Shown here piece by piece: positions 12,086 through 25,000 of a stretch of DNA of 64,000 nucleotides. Position 1 is the stretch's first letter, and the number at the start of each line of letters is the position of its first letter. The translations under genes were made by a program, and so were the position numbers. The notes under the pieces were generated by a model, which was given only the letters and a program-made list of their open reading frames with translations, made no database searches and was not told the origin of the DNA. This DNA comes from Sclerodactyla briareus. Its lineage: Eukaryota; Echinodermata; Holothuroidea; Dendrochirotida; Sclerodactylidae. The stretch is taken from NCBI GenBank assembly GCA_026419785.1, contig JAODTK010005782.1, positions 62,001 to 126,000 of the forward strand, written 5' to 3'.

Positions 12086-12214
12086 CTATTTCCACCTCTT
12101 CTATATTCATCTTTTCCTAATAAAAATATAATTGTTCGTAGAAAGTGGTTTTCACATTCATACAGCACCTATTGAATCCTAGCTTACTTTCATTCATCAT
12201 TTATTTCATGTCAT

Positions 12215-12650
12215 AAAAACTTCAAAGGGCACTCATGATATCTGGAGAGTACAACTAAACATATCAGTCCAAACCCAACATACATACCACTTCCCGTTAC
12301 AGAGTAAGACCTGGAAGTTTTGAAGTGTATGCACGGCACAGATCGGAAGCATCTCATCATGCAATAACAATGTGATGTCATACTTCACACCTGCAAATAT
12401 TCTTTGTTTCTATTGACAGAACTTTTGTGGAATGTGGAGTTATTTAAGACATGGAACAATGGGATACATAAACATGAATATCTGTATTGTTCAACTGTGA
12501 CATCATGCTTTATTGTGCAATAGGGATTCTCCATATTTTTCTCGGTACAACAGACTAATAACTCCACATGGAGTTTGGACCTATATCTATCCATTCTCAA
12601 CAATAAAACCTCTATTGTATTCAAGCCTCCAGTTGTCCCTTTAAAGCTAT
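12215..12650 (-). mobile_element. MITE, family A copy
   Basis: Same internal words as the 1.3 kb and 7.2 kb copies: gatcggaagcatctcatcat, gcaataac, gatgtcatacttcacacctgc, tttgtttctattga. The right edge cctccagttgtccctttaaa matches the family terminal repeat. The left terminus is blurred. Confidence 0.6.
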
Positions 12651-14490
12651 AGTGATGATTACAGTTTCACAGTTCCCCATATACAGGAATCTCCGTGTGG
12701 TGCTCCCCCGGTGCAGTGTTCCAAAAGGCGCGGTGCCCGCTCTGTGGACGTGGGTGCCCTTTCCACCCAGGCTGTTCAAGTCTGGCCAAGAAGGCTCCGC
12801 TGGGCAGACTGACTAGCTACCTGGCTCATCTGAGCTAGTTGTTGCTGGCACCATGCCCGAAAGAGGCAATGTAATTAACTAATAAGTCTGGATGGTCAGT
12901 CCGTCCAATGATGGGCTGCTGCCTCCTCCAGTTGCTGACTTGCAGTGATTTCTGCAAGGATCCCATTACAGGCAGGCTCATGTGACTAGACACTGTTCCT
13001 GTACTTCATTCCATCAAATCATATTCGAATTAGGACTTGTATAACACTGATGGATGCAAGAAAGCAACCAAGCAGGCCTTCTGATTATGCAGCCACTGAC
13101 AATACTCAACTATTTCGATTTGGAAAAGCATGACTATTTTTGAGCTAATTGTGGCAACACCCTTATTATTACTTCATATTGTTATGACTTGGTTTTATGT
13201 AACACTCCGTACACTATGTGGCAAAGATGATATTTGGTTACATGCGATGCATCCATTATTTACAATGACGACTGCCCATGCACCAAGGTAAGGTTCATCA
13301 TACCACCACCAGTCTCTTCACCCCTAGAAACATAATGCACAGACATTTAGGTAGTGATTCCTTCCAGTAGCATTGCTATCCTTTTGATTTAGATACGGGA
13401 GGATACCAGGCATACACATGAGTGGCCATAAATCTGTGCCACAAAGTGATAATACATATATAATACCAGCCAAATATATATGCCTAACCTCCTGAAAGTA
13501 AAATCAGTACCTTCTATCGGCTGTGCCCTATAACCCTGATTTACCACAAAACATCTCACAGTTTTGCTACCGAGTTCCTGAGCCCCTGGCTCTGTTCAAT
13601 GGTCACAGTTCAGATGTTGACTTTCGTCTGAAGGTTGTCTCGTGTTTCACCCTGTCAATTCACTTAGAGGCCTGGTAACGTTCATCCGTATTTTTTGCAC
13701 CTATATGTTGACTAGCACATGGTGTACGCATGAATCAAAATCTTAGTGACTTGTTTGGATCATTATTATGGTGCGTAAATCGCACTGTGAGATGTGATGT
13801 CACAATAGGTGTATTAGCACTGTGCCACACCTGCAAGATACTTTGCCATCATTCTCTGGGAAATTCCCATGTGGGGCTGGGATGGACAATGCACACAACT
13901 GCGAAGTACAAGCAGGTTGTAGGTCTAAACAAAAATTACTATCATGAATGGCTTGCTAGTTGTACACAAGTTGTGTGGCCCGTTAAGCTCACTGTTTGCA
14001 CAGTTGAGGGTAAATGATAACAGTGTGGCTGACTACGATGAGCAAAACAAGCTCCAAGAGCAAATACTGAAGAAATAGAGCAGCAAAAGAAAGTACCGTA
14101 CGATCTGTCCGTGACTTTTGCCACAAAGTTGAAAATATGTGGTTGCTTATCACTGAAGAAAGGAGATTGAAGAAGAACCAAAGGAAGGAATTGATGTTTG
14201 AAACCAGCTCAAGGCAGTCTATGCCTCATTTTGACATTCGGTTTTGACAAGGGGCCCCACTGCATGTCTTTGAGGAGCACTGGATCGTTTCCCCTACTGC
14301 GTGCGGTTTTATGCCTTCACACTACATAAGCCCGGGCTGAATGTTTGCCAGACAGAAGTGCTCTCGTTAGTCGAATAGTGCCGTACAAGGACAAACATTT
14401 TGAAGGAATATTACGTTTAACACCCCTCCTCCAGTTCACATTAACTAGCCTTGTTGATCACTCTGTGATGTTGCTCATCAGACCGAATAA
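12651..14490. other. No gene seen; one GC-rich patch
   Basis: About 1.8 kb with no supported coding exon. A GC-rich patch at 12,690-12,960 stands out from its surroundings, but every frame is interrupted and no repeat partner is visible in the window. Open frames at 13,730-14,017 and 13,942-14,181 on opposite strands overlap and match nothing recognisable. Confidence 0.35.
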
Positions 14491-14491
14491 A

Positions 14492-15230
14492 CCTTGCAGT
14501 TCAGAACAATCAAGTTAAATCTGTGGTTTCTGCACTAACGACTGCGCTTTTTTATGCTTCGTATAAGTACCAGTCAAGGTGAGAGGACGTGAATGTTTCC
14601 TAATGGTCTGCACGAACAGGCGAGCAGATGCTATGAAGATGGGTGGTCGTTGCCTATGCAGCAGATGGTAACACAACACGATACCATGGAGATTGCAACA
14701 TAAATGAACCCATTCAATATGTCACATTATAGCGCAGTACTCATTTATATCTTGTGTTCACAAACAAATTGAATGCAATCAAGGCAATCAATGTTTCGGT
14801 AGCCATGCATGACATAGAGGTTCTCTGGAAGGTTGTGAGTTTCTGTGAATGACATTCAGTGGATGCATCTGTGGTGATTCCTTGATATGTTCTGTATCTG
14901 TTCCTCCAGTTCAATGACACAATCGAGTTAAATCTGTTGTTTTGCACTAAAAAAAACTGGGCTTTGAGTGCTTTCGTAGAACACCAGTCATATGATTCCT
15001 AACTGTCTGCAGGAACAGGCGAGCAAATGGCTATAAAATTGATGTGTGTCTGTGCCATATGAGCGGACACTGGTAACACATCTACACACGAGATGCAACA
15101 TAACGAACCTGCATACAAATGTCACATTTAATAGCCGCAACATTCATTTCTGTCTTGTAGTCCACACACGATTAAATGCAAAATTAATTGCATCAATAAT
15201 CGGGCAATCCCTCTCCAGTGATGAAAAATA
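14492..15230. repeat. Tandem duplication, unit ~410 bases
   Basis: The segment from about 14,492 (caatcaagttaaatctgtgg) is repeated from about 14,904 (caatcgagttaaatctgttg). The order gcactaa, ccagtca, gaacaggcgagca, gatgcaacataa, atgtcacatt and attcat.tatcttgt is kept in both. The second copy differs by many small indels. The downstream stretch to 15,480 repeats shorter tgatgtatctgtgg words. Confidence 0.7.
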
Positions 15231-15924
15231 ACAGCTCCACACACACTACAGACAATAGCCATGGCAGGACCACAGCCGGTTTCTCTGATTAATGTTGTGA
15301 TGTATTCTGCAAGTTCCAATTTGGTGATGTCTCTGTGAAGTTACATTTGTGATGTATCTGTGGAAGTACATCCGGTGATATCAGTATCATGCAGTGAGTA
15401 GTGGTAGCTGCGGTGATGAGTATCTCTTGAGCGTACTCATGTCTCTGGGAGGTTGCACAGATGTATAGAAGAGGATGAAGCACCAGGGCTATGTGAAACA
15501 AAAAGAGGGCAAAAGTACAATCCTAAAAGCAGATACTGACGGTATGAATTTCATAATGAACAAATATCAAGTTCGTCTAATAACACTGATCAATTGCAGC
15601 ATACTGCCCCTTAGTAGTAAAATGTGACTAAAAAAGTTCGATTTATCAAATTATATTAAATAAAAAAAAGAAAACATAAATTTTTAGGAAGAGCATCGTG
15701 CCAGAAACAAGTGGTGTTGCTGAGGCAAAACAAACAAACAATAAACCACTCAATGCAGTTCCATAAGTTACAGTAAATTGTCATCATGATCAGACATGTT
15801 AATAATTTGATATATTTGGAACCTCTTTTTGTTGGACGCCAATACTAACAGCACCGTTTTCATTTTCGCCAGGCGTTGGCAGATATTATTGCTCAAGTGA
15901 TGTCTTACTATTACGAAGAGGACC

Positions 15925-16085
15925 TTAAGGAGAAGATTCCAAAATGAGAAAGCAGATTTTTCGAGGTGGCTTCCTTTCGATGCATAGCCGGCCTGACTTT
16001 GAGGCAGGCCTCCTGGACGACAGTCGCAAACTGAGGGTCTAGGGGAAGATGTAGGCTCTATAGCTCCATAACAGATGGATGGTTC
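15925..16085 (-). CDS. USP8: USP8-like last coding exon (SYRAYIF ... C-terminus)
   Basis: The exon encodes SYRAYIF, then the frame breaks where family members have FYTSL, the last beta strand of the catalytic fold. After that a basic tail of about 40 residues ends at TAA 15,925-15,927; a parallel frame ends at TAA 15,911-15,913. Which tail is real depends on the indel near 16,040. The acceptor is uncertain: ctaccttcaag ending near 16,102 and tatggag near 16,056 are both possible. The exon directly follows the WYKYDD exon in transcript order. Confidence 0.6.
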
Positions 16086-19000
16086 CCCCACCCCTTGAAG
16101 GTAGATAAACAAAAAAAAGAGCTATGTCATCGCGTTTACACAATAATTGCTGATTCTTATCCCAATATTAGTGACAAGTCCAATTTTCCCTCTGAGTCAA
16201 TAAATGCTTGCATCCAATCTCTTCTAAAATTCTGTTTATTGTCAGTAGAATTAGATTCACCATTGTTGTGATACAAGAGTTTGCTGAGAGATTGCTATTT
16301 GCATTGAACAGTTCGTTTACTTCCTCCGCAACTTTAAGAGGCATTGTCCTCTGGTGCGTGATGTGGATCACAGGACTCACAATGAAAACCGCCCTCAGCA
16401 CCATCAAAGTGATATAATATACAAGTCCTGATATAGTGTGGCTTTCTTCTGCGCTGCGATTACCGACTTCAATCCGTCCACCTCATGTGATCATTAACTG
16501 TCAACACCACTCACCCTGATTTTGCCCACAGAGCATTCAAAGACTTCGGTATCGTCGTACTTGTACCACTTGTGGTTGCCGCGCTCTTACAGTAGGCAGT
16601 GTCTGAGGGTTGAAGGTTAAAGTAGTAGAATGAATTTCAATAGAAAACAAGAATGTTAGCAGGGTTGTGCAAGTATGACTTCATTCATTATTGCATGATG
16701 AGATGATTTTCGATCTGGCGCAAATACACATGCACAATCTCCAGAAGACTGTAACTCCATAACCGAAAGTCTTTGAACTTCAGGTTTGAACTGGCATATA
16801 TTAGCCTCTTAATAATTTATCCTGCAGTTATCCTCTAATCTGTTCCTCAGTTAAAGAGCAGCAAAACAATAGTTTGGGTAGCATCCGACCTGATCCAAAA
16901 TAAAAAGAGCCCATCTACTCTATTTAACCAAGCTACATACCGATTACACTACCTCGTTACAAGGAACTTTGGACTGACCTCTGTTAACCTGAGGTGACCT
17001 TTGACCTGACTCAAGAATATTAGGAATCATCTCCATATAGTGAAACAACACACCGGCAACACCAGTGTAGGTATGAACACATCTTTGTGTTCATATAACA
17101 ATTATATAGCGATTCCAGACTTAAAAAAGATTGCCAACCTACAAACCCAGTATGAACCCTCTTTCTCGGCAGTGAACAGTTATGTGTATACAAGAATTTC
17201 AGACATTAGCTCTTTGTTTTGCTAAGTCAGTTTTGTTCAGACCCTGACATAATAGAGAGTATCTACTCCACTTGCCCAACCTACATACCAAGTATGAGCC
17301 TTAACTGTTCATCTTTGCACCTGAACAGTTATGTGTTCATACGGAGTCATACTTTGACCCTGACAGGAGAACAAACAGAGTTACAATCACCTTCCAGTTT
17401 CATCCCTCTACATCTCTCTGCCCTAAACAGTTAACATATTGAATATTGAAATGGATTTCAAACTTCAACCTCTGATGACCTCCGACTGAAATGAGCAACT
17501 TGCATGAGTTTCTTGTAAATCAGATATACCTGATGACCTCCAATGATGCTGGCTGTATCCCTGAAAATTCTATGGAAATCAAATAAACACTAGGAATTTG
17601 CATAATTATGCAAATTACTTAGATAAATGAACTTCAGTGGCCTTGACTCTACTTCTAAATTATCAGGACTGGAGGGAGATCTATCCAAAAAATTCAAAAA
17701 CCTATAAAAAAAAAATACATTTTTTGCAAATTAGACCACTCAATTAGCATATACTATGCTAAAATCTAATTCATTCTTCATACACTTCATAGTTGTGAAA
17801 ATCGCGAACTGTACCAACAACACAACTTCCGAGCATGAATACTTGTCAAAAGCTCACAGGCTAACTTTCAATTCATATGGCTGTTCGGGCTGAGAATTGT
17901 AGCTGCGTGAAAACACTCACCAGGCTCTGAAGAGGAATTGAAAGCTGCAATCTCTTGCTCTGAATCCATTCTCAAGAAACGACGCTAATCCACCTCTACA
18001 CAGCACATGATCTACAACTGGCAGTTTACAAGGGATACTAGCTACGACGTGGCCAACTTGTCCATGGTAATAATGGAGATCCCAGTAGCTCAGTTGGTAG
18101 ACTTGTAATCGACAGGTTTAAATCACGGCCGGGTGGCCTTTTCGATGCATTCTTGGGCAAGGCGCTTTATCTCTGCTGCCTCGCCCTAGCCCCAGGCGTT
18201 ATTGGGGGGACAATTGGGAGGTTACTTGTATTCACGAGTGCGCTTTGACTCGGAAGCCATGTAATCGAAATGTCCGCGGGGGGGGGGACATGGGTGGGGG
18301 GAACCATTGGCGGTTGCCAGGAGTGTATAGCCCGATGTGTGGCACTACGGTGTGGGCCGACCAAGTTACCTTATTGCCCATGGCCTTCAGCGCCTCAGAC
18401 TGTATTTTAAAGTGCTATAGAGAACGGTAAATTATCATTATTTCATTATACTAATAGTTATATCCACTTTAAAAGAACCAGCATAACACAAGCTAGCCAC
18501 GGCAATCTTATGTTTCAGTTTTCCTTCGGAAGCATTTACCCGCAACCCAGTAACAGTGGTAATAACATGCCCGATTAATTGTATCGTCATGTAGATGGAG
18601 AGGGGATGGTGGGGGGGGGGGGGTGATACTCACATGGCCACCGTCCAGAGTCCCCGTGTGATTGGACACCCCATATAGTCTATAGACGCCCCCTCCCTCA
18701 TGCTCTCTGTTGGGGCAGTATCCGCGCATGTCCAGTGAAGTCAGCGGGTAATCGACGTTGGTCTTAAGCGTCTGCCCCACCTCCCCTCTAGTAAACCTAT
18801 CAAGGGAAGCAAGAGACAAAACTATCAGTGGCGTATGCAGAAGGGGGTCAGGGTCGAACCTGCCCCCCCCCCTTAATCCCTTTATTCATTTCATTTTCAA
18901 CACACAACACCAATTTTTACTGTTCAGTATAGGATTTACAACTGCTGTTTATCAAATTTGGCAACAGTATGTGGCGGGGGCCCATAAATTGCTTTATTTG

Positions 19001-22000
19001 CACAGAATGTGATGCTATGCGGGGCACTTTCCCTGGGTCCAATCCAAAATCCCCCCCTAGACAAATCTCCCAGTACGCCACTGTCAACTGTTAGTTTTAT
19101 TACCCCTTGCCTAGCGGATGCATAACAAGACAATCTTACAATTTGGTCCTCCACCGCTTCTCTTACGCAAATTATTGCAAATTAGATAGAAATTGTACAC
19201 TTTTGGAAAGGAATCACCAGCAGGACTGCTTATATGTAAAGTCATGTTTTAAATATCAATCCAGCATAATGGGTGCTGTAATGTGTCTTGGCAAGTTCTA
19301 ATAAGACAATCACTCACACTACAGACCTGAAATACCCTTGGGAGCTCCCGCAACCACACAACTCCATTCTCAGCATGTTGCTACATTAATGATTGATTAC
19401 ACTATAACTGGAGCCGGCCCATCATGTACCAACATGGATCAGCCTTTGTGCGCACTAACCATGACTGCTTGAGCCTCAGGAGAGCACACTATTTGTGCAA
19501 TGGACTACCAGCGTACCCTAAAAAAAAAAAAAATGACCTTTGACACATAGAATTATAACTCATGATTGTAACCATGAAAATGCTTTTAGGTTGATAAAAA
19601 TGAACAAGTTGTCAGTGACAACTCTAGCATGCCATTAAGGTTCCACTGTGTCACTACAACGCATATAGTTGGAGAGTATCGTAAGCAATGTAAAAAAAAA
19701 TGTATATCATAAATATGCAGTGAGTCACTATGCCACAAACCTACTCCTGACCAACATACGGTGGCAGAGATATTCCAAACAAGCAGACGAATAGAGTTCG
19801 GTTGATGGAAATTGACCAATTTCATCACCTTTTTCAGATGAATGATGAGGATTGTTGTAGTTTGCCATATCTGTATAGTCTTGACTGAGTCCGGCCCTTC
19901 TTACACTTTGAGCAGAGGGTGGCGTTTGTACCTGTCAGCTTCTTCAACGGACTGGACTTCTCGGGCATGGCTAGGTTATAGAAGGCATCATAGTTAGAAA
20001 TCTTGTGGATCAAGTAATGTTAAGATAAAGAAATCGTTTAGTAACTATTAAAGGAATTAAACTTCACTTCATATCATACATAAAACAGTTGGGAATACAA
20101 TAATACAATCCCTACCACAATAAAAATACAAACTACAAAAAGACCATCCCCACTCCACATTCTGGCACATCAAATACTTATTTCCTACCAAACTATTGCA
20201 AGATTTCAATAGACCTGGGCTAGAAAGCCTGGTCTATACCCTTTGTTTTGGCAGTAATAACAAGTGGTCTCTTTTCGCTGCTGTATTACCTGACTGCTTG
20301 AACGGTGGTTCGACGACGTGATTCACCTAATGTGTCTTTTGTGTTGTCATAGTAAGAACTCATCTACGACTTAGGTCCTGGACTGGAAATCTCGCCTCGC
20401 TTTCCTACTATTGTATTTAACTTAGCCCATGTATCTTAACTGTTGTTTCATTACCTCCCCATGCGGCCGAACAAAACGTAATGGGGAGAAACTACAGAAG
20501 TCTGATCAATTTAAAGCTGTGTGTCCATGCACGCGGGGGGGCTGGCGCTCGCGGAACCTGTTCCCATGCACGCGGGCGCAGAGGCGGGCAGTGCCGCGTT
20601 TTTCACACCTCTTCCCACTTTAGTGTATATGCACCATATTAGACCGGTGTAATTGATATTATTATTATTATTTATCAAACACCAAAACTACCATTAGTGA
20701 TTAAACCTAAACACCGGTGTGCAATTTTCTGCGAACCATTGCATAAAACATGCAAATTTGTATTCAAATAGGTGCCTGGCCCTCAAAAATAGAGAGAATT
20801 TGCTTTAGGATAGCATAAGCTTACGAGTGTTGAAACAGTTATGAGTATTGCTTGGAACATGTTTTGAACATTACATTGGTCTCTACCTGCCCTGTCGGCT
20901 ACAAGCCAGTAGTTGGCAGGGGGGGGGGGGGGGGGGGGGGGGAATTCCCCTGAAATGATGACAAAATACCACGCGGGCAGGCGGTCAAAATGCTACATGC
21001 CGATTTGAGAAACCGCCCCGACCACCCCCCCACTTCCGCGTGCATGGAAACGGGTCTATTGAAAGTTATGTGCACGATTTTACAGGGGGCAAGAATGTAT
21101 GAGCTTCTTTGCTAGTAACGGGGTCCATACGCAGTTATTTGTCTATGTGTTCACTATCCTAGTTGGGTACTGCCTCGTCATCCATTTCAATGCACATCTT
21201 ACCTAACTCTTACTACATTGAATCTATCCATCCAGCGTAACGTTTGCTGCTTTAGCAGGTTAAACTCTATACTACGTTTCCAACTCTAATTGTGTTCTGT
21301 AAATCTTCTCTTGTATTCTTACTGCAAGTGGACAAGGACCCTGAAATCAAACACCCTCTTTTCCATTTCTTGTTCGTTTTTTCACTTAACATTTTAACAA
21401 GATTTTTCGGAGCACTATTTGATGCGAGAATAGTTTTAGTTTCAAGGGAAAACAGCAGTTATATAAGGGTAGGAGGGGGGTGGGGTTGGCTACTTTTTAC
21501 TTGAACTTCTGGGTGGTAAATTGCGTCAAAATATATGATCGCCCACTGTTTGCTTCACGCCTGGCAAAAATGTTCCTGCACATACCTGGAGTGTACCACT
21601 TCGTCTTGACGGTCTCGGTAGCTGAGGACATAAAGGCTCGTACTTGATTGAATCATTCTTGCAGACAAGGCACCTGGAACCACCGACCTGCTGAACTGCC
21701 CCTGGAAGAGATTCACGATGACGGATATTGAGGATGAGGTGGTTCCTCCACACTTGTGGGATCCCTCAGCAGGGGGCAGGTGACTAAAATCTTCCTCCTT
21801 TACATACTGCCTCTCCTTGACCTTGAAGGAAGAAAAGAACAATGGTGAAAGGAAGCCTGCACTAATGGTGGTATTTCTCAATTTGGCCGGTGCTAATCTT
21901 GACCACAAATTGTTTGAGCATGTAGTCTGAAGGATAATTACAGTGGGTTCATGGACCGACAAGTCTCGCCGGTTTTTGCACAATCACTTAGTTCTTTCAT

Positions 22001-25000
22001 TTCGCATTCAGTCTGTTCCGACCCACCTGATTTTAGAGGTCGACAGATGGAGCATTAATTTGCCGTTAGAGGATAATAAAAAGCAAACTCTGGAAAGCAA
22101 GATAGAGAGGTAACAAATCTCGACAGCCCTTTAAGTGCAATATTCAGACCAAAGTTGAATGCACTAGGGTGATTGTGACTATGTCTACCAAAGAAGTGCT
22201 AAGTTTTGTGAAAAGGTGACTCTCTCTAAAATTGCAAACAATATGCAAATGAGACCATAAACTTGACTTCTGGTGACCCATTTTCTAATTTTAGTATCTC
22301 CGGACCACTCAATCTTTAACATGGATATCAAAACAAACTTGAAGTTGCATAATAAATCAAGCCAATTTAGAACAATTGAATGACCCCTTTTCCCAGTGAC
22401 ACAAATTAATGTTTAAAATTCGGCTGACATACACAACGACGAGGTGGTGCTAGGTCTCTTTTGAACATTGTTCATGCAAGGGACAAAAAGTGTGGACCAG
22501 GGAAATAGTGAATAGAAGTATAGCATTGTGAAGCGATTTCCACTCTTGCCCCTTTCTTTGAGCTACCATGCAGTTGATCCTACTGTCCAATCACAACTCT
22601 TACCGAAAGTCAACAAACACATTTTATGTACAATATGCCCCTTTTTGGAATGAAGCAACACTTTTCCTGTCTTACTTGGTCATCCACAGTGGATGTGGGA
22701 AAAAGAAAGGAATGTTGTACACAGCTGTATAGCATATAGAAATGTCTGGCAAAGTGTTCTGTTTTATGAAATTTCAAGGCATAGTATTATTGTACCCAGT
22801 ATTCAGTTTGTTGCAAACTTCATTCGAATCATAATTCTAACATTTCATGACTAAACTGGAGCGTACTACCTAATTGAGAGGGTTAGCACGTTATTACATA
22901 AACAGGGGTTGTTGCGCTTTGGGGTTTTCCAAAGACAAAGAATTTGGGCAACAACTGACAGAACCTTTGTGGGTGTAATAGGCAATATCAGAACATTTAT
23001 TGCATACCATTTTGAGAATCACACCGAGACTGGTTCAATGGAATGCTTATCAGTAGATTAAGAAATGACCCGAGAAGAGAGAACCTGAGTGAAATGATAT
23101 GAGTCATTGTATGAGTCGGACATACTATTAGGGACCTCATGAACCCTCCATGCACTGGCTTGGGCTACCCCTAGGGGGACTCCTCAACCCCAGAACCTCC
23201 CCCTCACCCCCACCCCCCCCCCACTCAGGAAAAGTCTGCTTAAACGGGCCTTTTAGCCCATAGGGAGACAACGATTGGGTATCTAAATAATATCTCCTCA
23301 AATTTGGTATTATGACACACAGAAACGATGAGTCTTGAATCTGGAGACAAATAGTTAATCAGGGAAGATTGATAACCATCAAGCTCCAAAAGCATTAGAA
23401 CCGAAAATCTGCTGTTATGGCTATGGCCACCATGGTGGAAATGTGCTATACATCCAAACAAATGGAGCAGCTTTTTGGGGAGGCCTCATCGACTGGTTTC
23501 ATGTCTGAATGAATCCACTGTTCATGGCCGTATCTTTCATAGTATTCTCTAGGCTGAGTAGGTCAAGAAGGGACGTAGCTCCGGTCTTTGCCACGTAGCA
23601 TTCAAGCCACCAGCGTAGTCTTCTCTGGCCTAGACTACAATGGCATCTCTGATAGATGGCCTTTCATTGGACTACTCGTCAAATTCCCATTTACCATTAA
23701 TAGATGTAATTGTCCATTTTTTGTGGCCAACGTTGCAGATTAGATATTTGGAAGAATTTTTCTTATCCCAAAGACGTGATGATGGAGTGGACAGCCTCCT
23801 GAAGCTGTTGTTTAGAGGAGAGTGTAATGCCTTCAAGAACAGATCTTGATTCATCTTGAGGAATTATGGGCACGTTCTTCAGGTTTTGTTTTTCTTCTTA
23901 TCTTGGCTTGTAGTAGGTTCAGGGTCCTTCATGCTGATTCCTTCCTTCTGACCTTTCCTTACAAGACAAAAAAAAACAAGAATATAGACTCTATGCACAA
24001 CTGCATCCCAGGTGCAGTTAAAGGAACAGTCCACCCAAAAATCTTAAAATGTCATATGATGGCATTGACAAATCATGCCAATCAAACTTTGTTTCATGTT
24101 CTAGCTGTTGGTTAGAATTCATATTTTAAATATTATTAATTATCACTGCCTAAGATTGCACAAATTTTGCAAATTGGCAACATTAGATGATGTCATATCT
24201 ACCAATTTGAAGAGAAGGTTTAAAATATGTATTAACTTTTCCCTTCTAATTGGTGAGATATGACATCATGTAAAGGTTGCCAGTTTGCCAAAATCACCTA
24301 ATTATATGAAATTGAGGAGGAAAGCCATAGCTCCCAACCGAACATGATATTATATACGGGAACAAAAGTGATTATTTGAATGAAATTTTTATTATCTTCA
24401 ACATTATAACACCAAAAAAATATTAATTTTGGCCGGACTTTGCCTTTATACAGGAAATGTGGGGGAAGCAATTGATTGTGGAACAGCGTGGCATGGTTGT
24501 TTCAAGGCTTCAGACCAAGTAAACATGTTGATTCATTGCGGAGAGGATCAAGCAAGCCATCAGAAAAAACGGTGTCACTCATAGCCGAATGACAGAGACA
24601 TTCATTACAAGCATTGGTGATGAGCTGTGGACAATTTCATGGCCCCATAATTTGGGGCAAGAAAGCGTTACTAGAGGAGAACTGATGCAGGTTCAGCATT
24701 TTAGGACTCTGTATTGTTGCCAAATTGTCTATTCAACATCCGAATGCTTCTGTCATCTGACGCAAGTTTGACCACAAATATTTTTTCTGTTGCATGATAG
24801 CACAGTCTGCTGGTCATAACCTCTGGAAAAACCTCAACAAACTTGTGCCTCAACCAATGCAATGTTTGGCTTGAGAATTGTGACTTGTTTGAAGTGTTGA
24901 CTGTCGATCGTGCAATAGTGTAAGGATCGCCATAGCGTACAGTGGACCATCCCCTCCTTTATCTATTTTGGTGCCTGGAAGAATATCATTCGCAGTGTTC

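Noticed and set aside
18078-18170. A tRNA gene (A box gtagctcagttggtaga)
   Set aside because: The T-arm and acceptor stem are not formed, and the head continues into a SINE body and tail shared with 2.2 kb.
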